Assembly (NCBI GenBank): GCA_022792755.1
Contig: JAAWBP010000082.1
Location: forward strand, 1-54,732
Length of the DNA stretch: 54,732 nt
Direction: 5' to 3'
From: Oscillospiraceae bacterium
Lineage (GTDB): Bacteria; Bacillota; Clostridia; Oscillospirales; Ruminococcaceae
Of this stretch, positions 1 to 7,865 are shown in pieces. Position 1 is the stretch's first letter, and each line of letters opens with the position of its first letter. Below the pieces are notes generated by a model, which did not search any database, had not been told where the DNA came from, and worked only from the letters and a program-made list of their open reading frames with translations. The position numbers and the translations under genes are program-made.

Positions 1-489
1 AAACTCCTTAAAACAAAGGCGCTTAACTGATTCACAGCCCAGATCTTCAAAAGCGATCACTTCACAGGAGGTGATGCACTGGCAGGCAAGAGCCCCAGCT
101 CCGCCAATCGCACAGAAATAAACAGCGCCGTTGCGGCAAACCGCATCCCGCACCGACTGGCTCCGCTCCCCTTTTCCCACCATCGCAGTGAGGCCGAGGT
201 CGAGCAGCCGCGGGGCAAAACCATCCATCCGCCCTGAAGTCGTCGGCCCACAGGAACCGATAGCCAGCCCCTCCGGCGTGGGAGTGGGCCCGGCGTAATA
301 AATGACAGCGCCGTCCAGCTCGAAGGGCAAAGGCTTTCCCGCATCCAGCAGTTCAAAAAAACGCTTATGCGCCGCATCCCGTGCGGTGTACACCGTCCCG
401 CTGAGATAGACCTGGTCGTTGACCCGCAGCTTTGGGGCGTATTGTTTCAGCTCATCCGTTTTGATGTGATACGATGCTATTTTAACCAC
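1..489 (-). CDS. Fe-S hydro-lyase beta subunit (fumarase / tartrate dehydratase type), 3' end cut off
   Basis: The visible 163 residues match the beta subunit (C-terminal domain) of class I iron-sulfur fumarases and L-tartrate dehydratases, which reversibly hydrate fumarate or dehydrate tartrate. Recognisable family motifs are LSGTVYTARDAAHKR near the start, GPTPTPEG and GPTTSGRMDGF in the middle, and the glycine-rich GAGALACQ segment. Members run about 180-200 aa, so only the last residues lie beyond the window edge. The GTG start at 489 is tentative: an AAGGAG sequence overlaps it, so the ribosome site is unusually close. The gene overlaps the end of the upstream coiled-coil gene by 13 bases and is probably translationally coupled. 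The alpha subunit, which carries the 4Fe-4S cluster, is not in the window. Fumarase and tartrate dehydratase cannot be separated from this half. Confidence 0.85.
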   Translation of the reverse strand, partial: MVKIASYHIKTDELKQYAPKLRVNDQVYLSGTVYTARDAAHKRFFELLDAGKPLPFELDGAVIYYAGPTPTPEGLAIGSCGPTTSGRMDGFAPRLLDLGLTAMVGKGERSQSVRDAVCRNGAVYFCAIGGAGALACQCITSCEVIAFEDLGCESVKRLCFKEF

Positions 490-1298
490 TCCTTAAATTT
501 TCCAAAGAAGTCGACGTTCCCGCTCCGATGCACCGGCGCGCTCCCGGTCGTTTTTCTCTGCAAGGGTACAGCCGGTTTTTCAGCCGGACTCTCTTCCTGG
601 AGCGCTGGAGAAGGCTGACTCATGCCGAAAGAGTCCAACGTGCCGTTTACATCGTCGAACGACCGCTCGATCCGGCCGATCTCCTCGTGCAAACTCCCGG
701 TGAGCTGCTCAAGAGAACGGCTGATCTGCCCGATCCGGCGTTGGAACTGATCCAAGTCAGCCCGCACCTGGACTGCGGACTGCTTTGCGTCCTCGACGAT
801 CCTGCCCGCTTCCTCCTCCGCTTCTTCCTTTAAATGAAGGGACATCTGCTGCGCTTCGAGCATGATATCGCTGATATCCTTTGTCAGCGCGTCGTATTTT
901 TCGACCTTGCTCTCCGCCTCGCCCAGCCGGCGGTTCAGCTCGTTGTTTTTCAAAACCAGCTCTGCATTTTGGTTGTTCTGAGCCGTGACCCTCTGTTTGA
1001 GCTGGGAAATCTCCATCTCATTGTCATTGCGGTTGTCGACCAGCCGGCGGACAACCGACTCTAGCGCTTCTGTTTTTTTATCCGCTTCCTCGAGCTGCCG
1101 TTTCAGCTCCAAAAGGACGCTGTGCGCTTCTGAGAGCTTTTCCTCTTTCTCACGCTTTTCCGCTTCGGCCGTCCGGCCCTGTTCCTCCAGCTCCTCGATT
1201 GCCTCCTGGTGGGTTTCGTTGAGCTCTTTGATGCACTTCACCACATCCTTTTTGGAAAATCCAAAAAGGGCAGACTTGAATTTATAACCAAACTCCAT
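477..1298 (-). CDS. Coiled-coil protein with DivIVA-like N-terminus
   Basis: This 273-residue protein begins MEFGYKFKSALFGFSKKDV. The short N-terminal motif, a Phe/Gly-rich turn followed by KKDVVKCIKELN, resembles the membrane-binding head of DivIVA/GpsB proteins. It is followed by about 200 residues of heptad-rich, Glu/Lys-rich coiled coil and a Pro-rich tail. No transmembrane segment is seen. DivIVA proteins organise poles or septa, but I infer the family only from the architecture. The ATG at 1298 is chosen over an in-frame ATG at 1364 because GGGAGAG sits 5 bases upstream of it, and the longer version would begin over the promoter. The downstream hydro-lyase gene overlaps its stop. Confidence 0.7.
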   Translation of the reverse strand: MEFGYKFKSALFGFSKKDVVKCIKELNETHQEAIEELEEQGRTAEAEKREKEEKLSEAHSVLLELKRQLEEADKKTEALESVVRRLVDNRNDNEMEISQLKQRVTAQNNQNAELVLKNNELNRRLGEAESKVEKYDALTKDISDIMLEAQQMSLHLKEEAEEEAGRIVEDAKQSAVQVRADLDQFQRRIGQISRSLEQLTGSLHEEIGRIERSFDDVNGTLDSFGMSQPSPALQEESPAEKPAVPLQRKTTGSAPVHRSGNVDFFGKFKEWLK

Positions 1299-1354
1299 AT
1301 TCACTCTCCCATGTCCGGCCGTCGGACAGAATCTCTCACAACACTTTAAGGTAT

Positions 1355-1384
1355 AGTATAACATCCAACCCAGAAGGATTTCAA
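1355..1384 (-). promoter_or_regulatory. Sigma-A-type promoter of the coiled-coil gene
   Basis: On the minus strand TTGAAA (1384-1379) and TATACT (1360-1355) are separated by 18 bases, about 57 bases before the ATG at 1298. Confidence 0.6.
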
Positions 1385-1474
1385 TACCTGTTTTCCGATT
1401 CTGCCAAAATAGTTTCAGGATATCTTTTCACAGGTGCAGAAACGCAAAGGCATTCTCATCATCCGGAGTAGCAA

Positions 1475-1512
1475 GACACCCGCCAAAAAGCGTTTGCTTT
1501 TCGGCGGGTGTC
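1475..1512 (-). terminator. Hairpin downstream of serA
   Basis: A 17-base stem with one mismatch (GACACCCGCC...GGCGGGTGTC) and a 4-base loop lies 60 bases after the serA stop. No long T run follows on either strand, so it may be a weak terminator or a transcript-end-protecting hairpin. Confidence 0.5.
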
Positions 1513-1572
1513 AATTTCCCACAAAGCATCCCCTCGGATGCCCCTCTTTACAAGATTCTGTTATCCCACAGG

Positions 1573-2745
1573 TTACGCGGAAATAATCCGGGCGCGGATA
1601 ATCCCTTCAACCGCTTCCAGCCGCCCGACCAACTCTTCCGGAACCTCTTTTTCCTTTAAGTCGATGATGGTGTATGCATAATCGCCTCTCGAGCGGTTCG
1701 TCATATTCTCGATGTTGATGCCGATTTCCGCAAAAGAACCGGAAATCCCGTGGAGCATCTTCGGGATGTTCTGGTGGATGATGCAGATCCGCGCACCGCC
1801 GTTGCGGGGAGCGGAGACCACCGGAAGATTGACGGAATTCGCAATGTTCCCGTTTTCGAGGTAATCGATCACCTGAACGGCGGCCATGCTCGCACAGTTG
1901 TCCTCCGATTCAGGGGTGGAAGCCCCCAGGTGCGGGATTGCGACTACACCCTTTGCGCCGACTGTTTTGCTGTTCGGGAAATCGGTTACATAACGGCCCA
2001 CCTTTCCGCTCTCCAGTGCGGAAAGAATTGCATCGTCATCCACCAGCTCCCCGCGCGCAAAGTTCAAAATCCGCACGCCGTCCTTCATCATGGAAATAAT
2101 ATCGGCGTTGATCATCTGCTTGGTGTCGGCGTTATACGGAACATGGACCGTGATATAATCGCAGTTTTTGTAAATGTCATCCACATTCTTGGTGTGGATG
2201 ATGCTGCGGGAAAGCGCCCAGGCGGCATCCACCGAAAGGTACGGATCGTACCCCAAAACCGTCATCCCCATGCTTTTCGCCGCATTGCAGACCATGACGC
2301 CAATTGCACCCAAGCCGATTACGCCGAGGGTTTTCCCTTTGATTTCAGGCCCGACAAACTGGCCTTTCCCCTTTTCCACCAGCTTCGGGATCGCCTCCCC
2401 CTCTCCGTTCAGGGACTGGGCAAAGCTCAAAGCGTCCGGCACGTTTCGGGAGGAGAGGAGCAGCCCGAGAATGACCAGCTCCTTTACCGCATTCGCGTTG
2501 GCGCCGGGGGTGTTAAAGACCACGATCCCCTCTTTGGCGCAACGGTCAAGCGGGATATTATTGACACCGGCGCCGGCGCGGGCAATAGCGAGCAGGTTCC
2601 GGCTGAACTCCATGTCGTGCATAGCAGCGGAACGGACCAGGATCGCGTCGGGATCCTGGACATCTCCCCCGACATTGTATTTGGCGGGATCAAAATGCTT
2701 TAAACCCGCTTTGGAAATTTGATTCAAAGTGTGAATTTGGTACAC
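1573..2745 (-). CDS. serA: D-3-phosphoglycerate dehydrogenase
   Basis: This enzyme oxidises 3-phosphoglycerate to 3-phosphohydroxypyruvate with NAD, the first step of serine synthesis in the cytosol. The 390-residue protein has the split substrate-binding domain of D-2-hydroxyacid dehydrogenases (about 1-95 and 290-310), a Rossmann domain with GLGAIG at residues 144-149, and a C-terminal ACT domain in the last ~75 residues. The ACT domain suggests allosteric control, in many relatives by serine. The length fits the short serA type with one ACT domain and no intervening domain. It lies 19 bases downstream of serC and is almost certainly co-transcribed with it. Confidence 0.95.
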   Translation of the reverse strand: MYQIHTLNQISKAGLKHFDPAKYNVGGDVQDPDAILVRSAAMHDMEFSRNLLAIARAGAGVNNIPLDRCAKEGIVVFNTPGANANAVKELVILGLLLSSRNVPDALSFAQSLNGEGEAIPKLVEKGKGQFVGPEIKGKTLGVIGLGAIGVMVCNAAKSMGMTVLGYDPYLSVDAAWALSRSIIHTKNVDDIYKNCDYITVHVPYNADTKQMINADIISMMKDGVRILNFARGELVDDDAILSALESGKVGRYVTDFPNSKTVGAKGVVAIPHLGASTPESEDNCASMAAVQVIDYLENGNIANSVNLPVVSAPRNGGARICIIHQNIPKMLHGISGSFAEIGINIENMTNRSRGDYAYTIIDLKEKEVPEELVGRLEAVEGIIRARIISA

Positions 2746-2764
2746 GGATGTTCCCTCGTTTCAT

Positions 2765-3844
2765 TCAGTTGTTGGCTTCAAACTCTTTCATAAAGGCAAC
2801 CAGAGCCTCCACACCCTCCAACGGCATGGCATTGTAAATCGAAGCGCGCATTCCGCCGACGGTGCGATGCCCTTTTAAGTTAATCAGGCCCCGCGCGGAG
2901 GACTCGGCGACAAATTTTTTATCCAGCTCATCGCTTCCAGTGATAAAGGGGATATTCATGATGGAGCGGTCTTCTTTCGCCACCGTGCCTTTGAACAGCT
3001 TGCTGGAATCCAGAAAATCGTAGAGGAGCTGCGCCTTTTTTTCGTTGCGCTCCTTCATCTTCTCCAGCCCGCCGATTTCTTTAATCCACTCGAGAACCAG
3101 CTTGCAGATATAAATCGCATAGGTCGGAGGGGTGTTATAAAGAGAATCGTTGTCCGCATGGATTTTGTAATCGAACATCGTCGGAGTCGCTTTCATCGCT
3201 TTCCCGATCAAATCCTCCCGGATGATGACGACAGTGAGGCCGGCAGGGCCCATATTTTTCTGAGCGCCCGCGTAAATCAAACCGAATTTCGACACATCGA
3301 CCGGCTCGGAAAGGATGCAGGAGCTCATGTCCGCCACCAGCGGGACATCCCCCGTCTCCGGGATTTCGCTGAAGCGGGTTCCGTAGATGGTGTTGTTCCA
3401 GCAGATGTGGAAGTAGTCGGCATCCTTTGTAAAGGAGGCCGGATCGAGCTTCGGGATATAAGAAAACGTCTCATCCGCGCTGGAAGCGACGACATTCGCC
3501 TCCCCGTAACGCGCGGCCTCCTGATGCGCTTTTTTCGCCCACTGGCCGGTGATGACGAAATCCGCCTTACCGGAACCAGTCATGAGGTTCATCGGGATCA
3601 TCGCGAACTGGGAGGAAGCGCCCCCCTGCACAAACAGCACTTTATAGTTTTCCGGAATCCCCATCACCTCGCGAAGCAGTGCTTCACATCCCTTGATGAT
3701 GGCGTCATACTCTTTGGAGCGGTGGGACATTTCCATAACGGACTGGCCGCTTCCCTGATAGTCGAGCATCTCCTCCGCAGCTTTGGCCAGTACAGCCTCC
3801 GGCAACATAGAAGGTCCCGGGCTGAAATTGTAAACTCTACTCAT
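2765..3844 (-). CDS. serC: Phosphoserine aminotransferase
   Basis: A PLP-dependent class V aminotransferase converting 3-phosphohydroxypyruvate and glutamate to phosphoserine and 2-oxoglutarate. The 359-residue length is normal. The N-terminus YNFSPGPSMLP is diagnostic, and the PLP lysine is K196 in GAQKNMGPAG. It is the first gene of a serC-serA operon driven by a consensus promoter about 55 bases upstream. No phosphoserine phosphatase (serB) is present nearby. Confidence 0.96.
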   Translation of the reverse strand: MSRVYNFSPGPSMLPEAVLAKAAEEMLDYQGSGQSVMEMSHRSKEYDAIIKGCEALLREVMGIPENYKVLFVQGGASSQFAMIPMNLMTGSGKADFVITGQWAKKAHQEAARYGEANVVASSADETFSYIPKLDPASFTKDADYFHICWNNTIYGTRFSEIPETGDVPLVADMSSCILSEPVDVSKFGLIYAGAQKNMGPAGLTVVIIREDLIGKAMKATPTMFDYKIHADNDSLYNTPPTYAIYICKLVLEWIKEIGGLEKMKERNEKKAQLLYDFLDSSKLFKGTVAKEDRSIMNIPFITGSDELDKKFVAESSARGLINLKGHRTVGGMRASIYNAMPLEGVEALVAFMKEFEANN

Positions 3845-3899
3845 TGTTCAATACCCTCCAAAAATTCTTCACTCATAAAAAACGGAAATATTACCTTCT

Positions 3900-3928
3900 A
3901 TTATATTTTTTATAAAAAAATTAGTCAA
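3900..3928 (-). promoter_or_regulatory. Consensus sigma-A promoter of serC-serA
   Basis: On the minus strand TTGACT (3928-3923) and a perfect TATAAT (3905-3900) are 17 bases apart with an AT-rich spacer. The predicted leader is only ~50 bases, too short for a large riboswitch. Confidence 0.8.
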
Positions 3929-4083
3929 TCCTTTTCCTTATGCTATTGACGTGAATTGTAGAAGCCTCCTAAATTTTGTGCTTTTTCATGCGAATATCTG
4001 ATGAATTTGTTTTCGGGAAAAGAGCAGGCAAAGGGGGGAAGAGGTTTTAACGCCATTTTACCTTCCGATCAGGATCCAAGCCA
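3929..4083. other. Intergenic stretch between divergent transcription units
   Basis: Together with the flanking promoters this fills the ~300-base gap between serC and the lipoprotein gene. I see no open reading frame, RNA gene or repeat in it. Confidence 0.5.
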
Positions 4084-4112
4084 TTGAATCCTGATTGACG
4101 ATATGATACACT
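4084..4112 (+). promoter_or_regulatory. Sigma-A-type promoter of the lipoprotein gene
   Basis: TTGAAT (4084-4089) and TACACT (4107-4112) with a 17-base spacer, 35 bases before the ATG at 4147. A good AGGAGG site lies at 4135-4140. Confidence 0.65.
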
Positions 4113-4146
4113 AGGGAGCGGAATAACTCATGTCAGGAGGCTTCTC

Positions 4147-4626
4147 ATGAAAAAGGCCCTGTTCATATCTGCTATTTTGCCGCTTTTTGCTTTTCTGTTT
4201 TCGGGATGCAGCGAATCAGCGCCGGAAATCCCTTTAAAAACCGCAGTTGCTCAGGTTTACTCTCAAGTCCTCGATCCTTACGGGGAAGGCTGGCTGTCGG
4301 AATTCGACGAGCAGAGGGCAGTGGAGGAGCTTGGAATCAGCGCCGCACTATACACCGAATCAAGCGTATACGCATCTTCCAAACCCAGCCGCTGTACCCT
4401 TCTGGCCGGCTTTTGCCCGGCCGAGGAAAAGGCCGATGTCTTGCAGGAGACTCTCCAAAAAGTCAAGGAAGGCGCGGTCATCGCCTTCGACGGATATCTT
4501 CCCGATCAATACCAGATCGCCAAAAGCGCCGAAATTAAACAGTACAATGGTTATTGCTTCCTCATTATGACCGAAGACAATGAAAAAGTGTCTCGGGCTT
4601 TGGAGGAAGCGCTGAATGGAAGGTAA
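4147..4626 (+). CDS. DUF4358-type lipoprotein
   Basis: A 159-residue secreted lipoprotein. The signal peptide spans about residues 1-20 (KK charge pair, hydrophobic core) and ends in the lipobox LFSGC, so Cys21 should be lipidated and anchored to the outer face of the membrane. The rest resembles DUF4358, a small Firmicutes lipoprotein family of unknown function: an Asp/Glu/Leu-rich helix, a segment deciding on a residue-rich beta strand, then the GYLPDQY motif and a C-terminal EDNEKVSRALEEA helix. Family assignment is by recollection of pattern. It is followed by a nitroreductase on the same strand, but nothing shows a functional link. Confidence 0.75.
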   Translation: MKKALFISAILPLFAFLFSGCSESAPEIPLKTAVAQVYSQVLDPYGEGWLSEFDEQRAVEELGISAALYTESSVYASSKPSRCTLLAGFCPAEEKADVLQETLQKVKEGAVIAFDGYLPDQYQIAKSAEIKQYNGYCFLIMTEDNEKVSRALEEALNGR

Positions 4627-4764
4627 TTTCCTTCGGTTAAGCGAGCCTTGACAGGGAAAGAATCACCACTTGCGACCTCGTCTTATCTTCCCACGGTACA
4701 GCAGGGATTACCACAGTTAAAAAGCAGCTGCCTTTTGACTGTCAGTCAGAAAAGAGGAATCGGT

Positions 4765-5355
4765 ATGTTAAAGGAAATATTAGACCGGCGCAGCATCAGG
4801 AAGTTTCAAGATTCCCCCGTTCCCAAAGCGATGGTCGAAGAGATTCTGCGCGCAGGGCTTCTCGCCCCGTCGTCCAAAAACCGCCAGCCTTGGAAGTTCC
4901 TTGTCGTTTCGGGCAGCGCAAAGGATGAAATGATATCCGTCCTGAACGAGGGATTATCCAGAGAACAGGAGTCTCCTCTCCTGCCGGAAAGCGGCCGGTA
5001 CCTGGCCGGCGCGGAGCAGACCTTCCGGATTATGGATCAAGCCCCTATTGTCATTTTGATTGTCAACCTTCTGGGATCCGGCCTGCACCGCGCCCTTCCC
5101 CCAGAGGAACGGGTTTACGAAATCTGCAACGCGCAGTCCATCGGCGCGGCAATCGAAAACATGGCGCTTCAGGCCGCGGCGCTGGGCCTCGGGAGCCTTT
5201 GGATCTGCGACACCTATTTTTCCCATCAGGAGCTGTGCGGCTGGCTGAACGGGGAAGGGGAGCCTTTCGCCGCGCTGGCGTTGGGATTCCCCGCGGAATC
5301 ACCATCCGCCCGGCCCCGGAAAGAGCTGAAAGAAGCGGTGGAATGGCGGGAATAA
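4765..5355 (+). CDS. Nitroreductase-family flavoprotein
   Basis: A 197-residue FMN-dependent nitroreductase-fold protein. The N-terminal LDRRSIRKFQDSPVP motif binds FMN phosphate, followed by LLAPSSKNRQPWKF, and later AAIENMALQAAALGLGSLW, which are hallmarks of the family. The likely reaction is NAD(P)H-dependent reduction of nitro compounds, quinones or a metabolite; the substrate cannot be told. The ATG at 4765 is chosen because it has AAAGAGG upstream and matches the family start, although an in-frame TTG exists at 4648. The terminator at 5437-5467 lies downstream. Confidence 0.88.
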   Translation: MLKEILDRRSIRKFQDSPVPKAMVEEILRAGLLAPSSKNRQPWKFLVVSGSAKDEMISVLNEGLSREQESPLLPESGRYLAGAEQTFRIMDQAPIVILIVNLLGSGLHRALPPEERVYEICNAQSIGAAIENMALQAAALGLGSLWICDTYFSHQELCGWLNGEGEPFAALALGFPAESPSARPRKELKEAVEWRE

Positions 5356-5436
5356 CAGCCATTCCACTTATCCCACTTTTCTAAAAATCCGCTCTGCCCT
5401 ATCGCCGGTCAGGCCGAAGCAGTTTTACCCTCATAC

Positions 5437-5467
5437 AAAAAACGGGACATTTTATGTCCCGTTTTTT
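5437..5467. terminator. Bidirectional terminator between nitroreductase gene and ftsZ
   Basis: A perfect 14-base stem (AAAAAACGGGACAT / ATGTCCCGTTTTTT) with a TTT loop. The T/A flanks make it work in both directions, ending both convergent units. Confidence 0.9.
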
Positions 5468-5479
5468 GATCCCTTACTG

Positions 5480-6559
5480 TTACTTCCGCCTGTTCAGCAG
5501 CGTCATAATATCGTCAAAATATTTGTCATCCTCAGCCGATGTCCTCTCACTGACCGCACTGTCCGAAACAGAGGAGATGTCAGCCGCCGCATCCGGCCGG
5601 CGCGCACTCTCGAACCCAGTCGCAATGACCGTGATCTTCATCTCGTCCTCATAGCTTTCATCAAAGGCGGCGCCCCAGATAATATTCGCATCCGGGTGGG
5701 CGGCCTTCGCAATCATAGAGGAAGCGAGGTCGACCTCGTCCAAGCCGATGTCGTTCGATGCCGTGATGTTGATAATAACCCCATGTGCGCCGTTGATCGA
5801 GGTTTCAAGCAGCGGACTGGAAATCGCCATCGTGGCCGCAGCCTCCGCTTTGTCCTTTCCCTGCGCACGCCCAACGCCCATGTGGGCATAACCTGCATTG
5901 CTCATGATCGTCGTGACGTCGGCAAAGTCGAGGTTGACGAGCCCGGGAACGTTGATCAAATCGGAAATGCTCTGGACACCCTGCCGCAGAACGTCATCGG
6001 CCGCCAGGAACGCATTGGCCAAGGTGATTTTCGTATCGGGGATCAGCTTCAGCCGCTCGTTCGGAATGACGACCAGAGAATCCACCTGACGGCTGAGGGC
6101 CGCAACACCGGACTCCGCCTGCGCCATCCGGCGCGGGCCTTCAAACGCGAAGGGCTTTGTCACGATCCCGACGGTCAGAATGCCGAGCTCACGGGCAATC
6201 TCCGCAATGACAGGAGCCGCACCTGTACCAGTGCCGCCGCCCATCCCTGCGGTGATAAAGACCATCTGCGTCCCCTTCAGCGCCGCTTCGATTTCCTCAC
6301 GGCTCTCCTCTGCGGCACGCTGTCCGCGCTCCGGGTCCCCTCCGGCCCCGCGGCCCTTTGTCAGCTTTTCCCCAATCTGGATTTTATTGACCGCCTTTGA
6401 ATGAAACAGCACCTGCTTGTCCGTATTGATGGTAATAAACTCAACGCTTTCCATCCCCGCGGCAATCATGCGGTTTACAGCGTTTCCGCCGCCGCCGCCG
6501 ACGCCGATTACTTTAATGTTTACTGCTTTTTCCGCGTCATTATCCAACACAAAATTCAC
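5480..6559 (-). CDS. ftsZ: Cell division GTPase FtsZ
   Basis: The tubulin-like GTPase that forms the cytokinetic Z ring. The 359-residue protein has GGGGGNAVNRM near residue 21, the tubulin signature GGGTGTG at 107-113 and the T7 catalytic loop NLDFAD at 209-214. A variable linker starts about residue 320, and the C-terminal peptide ends YFDDIMTLLNRRK, a divergent version of the usual IPxFLRxR tail that docks FtsA/SepF. The start is GTG at 6559, with GGAGG nine bases upstream. It is the last gene of the dcw cluster and has its own promoter in the 209-base gap after ftsQ. ftsA is not adjacent. Confidence 0.97.
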   Translation of the reverse strand: MNFVLDNDAEKAVNIKVIGVGGGGGNAVNRMIAAGMESVEFITINTDKQVLFHSKAVNKIQIGEKLTKGRGAGGDPERGQRAAEESREEIEAALKGTQMVFITAGMGGGTGTGAAPVIAEIARELGILTVGIVTKPFAFEGPRRMAQAESGVAALSRQVDSLVVIPNERLKLIPDTKITLANAFLAADDVLRQGVQSISDLINVPGLVNLDFADVTTIMSNAGYAHMGVGRAQGKDKAEAAATMAISSPLLETSINGAHGVIINITASNDIGLDEVDLASSMIAKAAHPDANIIWGAAFDESYEDEMKITVIATGFESARRPDAAADISSVSDSAVSERTSAEDDKYFDDIMTLLNRRK

Positions 6560-6667
6560 TTTAACGTTCCTCCAATTCGAGAGATCCTCACAACCATTTC
6601 CGCGGATCCGATTTCACGAGTGCCTATCTATCACAACGAAAGTCATTCCATTCACTTCATAAATAAT

Positions 6668-6697
6668 ATCTTATCACATAACCGCACAGTTTTTCAA
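6668..6697 (-). promoter_or_regulatory. Candidate ftsZ promoter
   Basis: On the minus strand TTGAAA (6697-6692) and TAAGAT (6673-6668) are 18 bases apart, ~110 bases before the ftsZ start, so ftsZ can be expressed apart from the upstream cluster. Confidence 0.5.
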
Positions 6698-6768
6698 GCC
6701 CTTTAGATGCTTTTTTAGCACTTTCGTTCAGTTTTCCTTTCACCGCCTAAAGCACTTCAAAAAGGCTG

Positions 6769-7854
6769 TCATGGGCTGCTGGCTTGGGAAGAATCGGGCT
6801 CCGAGGCAGGATTGGAACCGCCGCTCTGGGAAGGATCTGAGGCGGGAGAGGAAGAATTTGACAAATTTTCCTCCGGCCGGAAATAGATGCTCCCCGGCTG
6901 CTTTGCGTCGATGACTCCTTTGCTGCTGCCGCCCAGCCTCCCCTCCATCACCTCTTTTGCAAAAGCGAGTTTATATTGCAGATTGCTCACACTGCCGATA
7001 TCGATCCGGAACCTGTCTCCCACAAAGATCCTGATATCGACCACGCTTCTCAAATCGATCCTCGTCAGGTTTGTAAGCCCCAGATCGGTGCAGATGCTGT
7101 TGATGGTCTCGAGCGTCTCGACTTCCTGTCCGGCGTCCGAATGGATGAACTCCCCGTTTTGGTAACCCTGCAGGTCGACACCGGTCACAATAAAGGTGTT
7201 CTCCCCCGGTTCCGAAAGGCCGGAGTCGAGGATCCTCCCCGCGGCGCTCACCAAATAATACCCGCCGCTGCCGGAAATGCTCATAACCGGTTCTGCTTCA
7301 ACAACCGCTATGATCAGCTTGTTGGGGAACGAGCGCTTGATTTCAACCCGGTCGACGTACGCAAAGGCATTGATGATCCGGTCGGACGCATCCCCTGTGC
7401 TGATCCGGAAAAGATTGTCTCCGAGGCGCAGGCCGGACATCGCCCCGATCTCCTCCGCCGTATATCTCGAGCTCCCTTCCACTTCGATCGCATCGATATT
7501 GAAAAAGACCGTCAGGGAAAGGATCACACCCGCAACGATGATAAAAAGGGCGAGGATCATATAATAAAGGGTATGGTTTCTTTTTCTCCTTTTCTTCCGC
7601 TTGACCGCGACAGCCTGGCGCGCTCGCTGCCGGTCTTCGACGGGAAAAGCCACTCGTTCCCCGCTCGGAAGCCGCCTCGCAGGGTTCGGTTTTTCAGCGG
7701 AAGAAGGGTGCTTCACAGCAGCAGGGCGCGGCGGGGCACTTCTTGCCTTCGCCGGCCCTTTAGACGGCCGTCTTTTTTTCTTTTTTTGCTTCCCGGCAGG
7801 CTGGATTCCGTTTCTCACATCCAGCTGCTGCCTTGCTTTTTTCACTTCGCTCAT
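6769..7854 (-). CDS. ftsQ: Cell division protein FtsQ/DivIB
   Basis: A 361-residue bitopic divisome protein. It has a long basic, Lys/Arg/Pro-rich cytoplasmic N-terminus (about 1-90), one transmembrane segment (about 96-118, YYMILALFIIVAGVILSLTV) and an extracellular POTRA domain beginning IDAIEVEGSSRYTAEEIG. The beta domain follows, then a disordered Ser/Pro/Gly tail. DivIB stabilises FtsL and the septal synthase at the division site. The short gap after murA (11 bases) supports co-transcription. The tail of about 30 Ser/Pro-rich residues is typical of Gram-positive DivIB. Confidence 0.88.
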   Translation of the reverse strand: MSEVKKARQQLDVRNGIQPAGKQKKKKRRPSKGPAKARSAPPRPAAVKHPSSAEKPNPARRLPSGERVAFPVEDRQRARQAVAVKRKKRRKRNHTLYYMILALFIIVAGVILSLTVFFNIDAIEVEGSSRYTAEEIGAMSGLRLGDNLFRISTGDASDRIINAFAYVDRVEIKRSFPNKLIIAVVEAEPVMSISGSGGYYLVSAAGRILDSGLSEPGENTFIVTGVDLQGYQNGEFIHSDAGQEVETLETINSICTDLGLTNLTRIDLRSVVDIRIFVGDRFRIDIGSVSNLQYKLAFAKEVMEGRLGGSSKGVIDAKQPGSIYFRPEENLSNSSSPASDPSQSGGSNPASEPDSSQASSP

Positions 7855-7865
7855 CGGTATTCCTT

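Noticed and set aside
1750..2703. A 317-residue frame antisense to serA
   Set aside because: Shadow of the codon pattern of serA; no motif or ribosome site.
3946..3961. TTGACG as a plus-strand -35 before the lipoprotein gene
   Set aside because: No -10 follows at 16-18 bases; the promoter at 4084-4112 fits far better.
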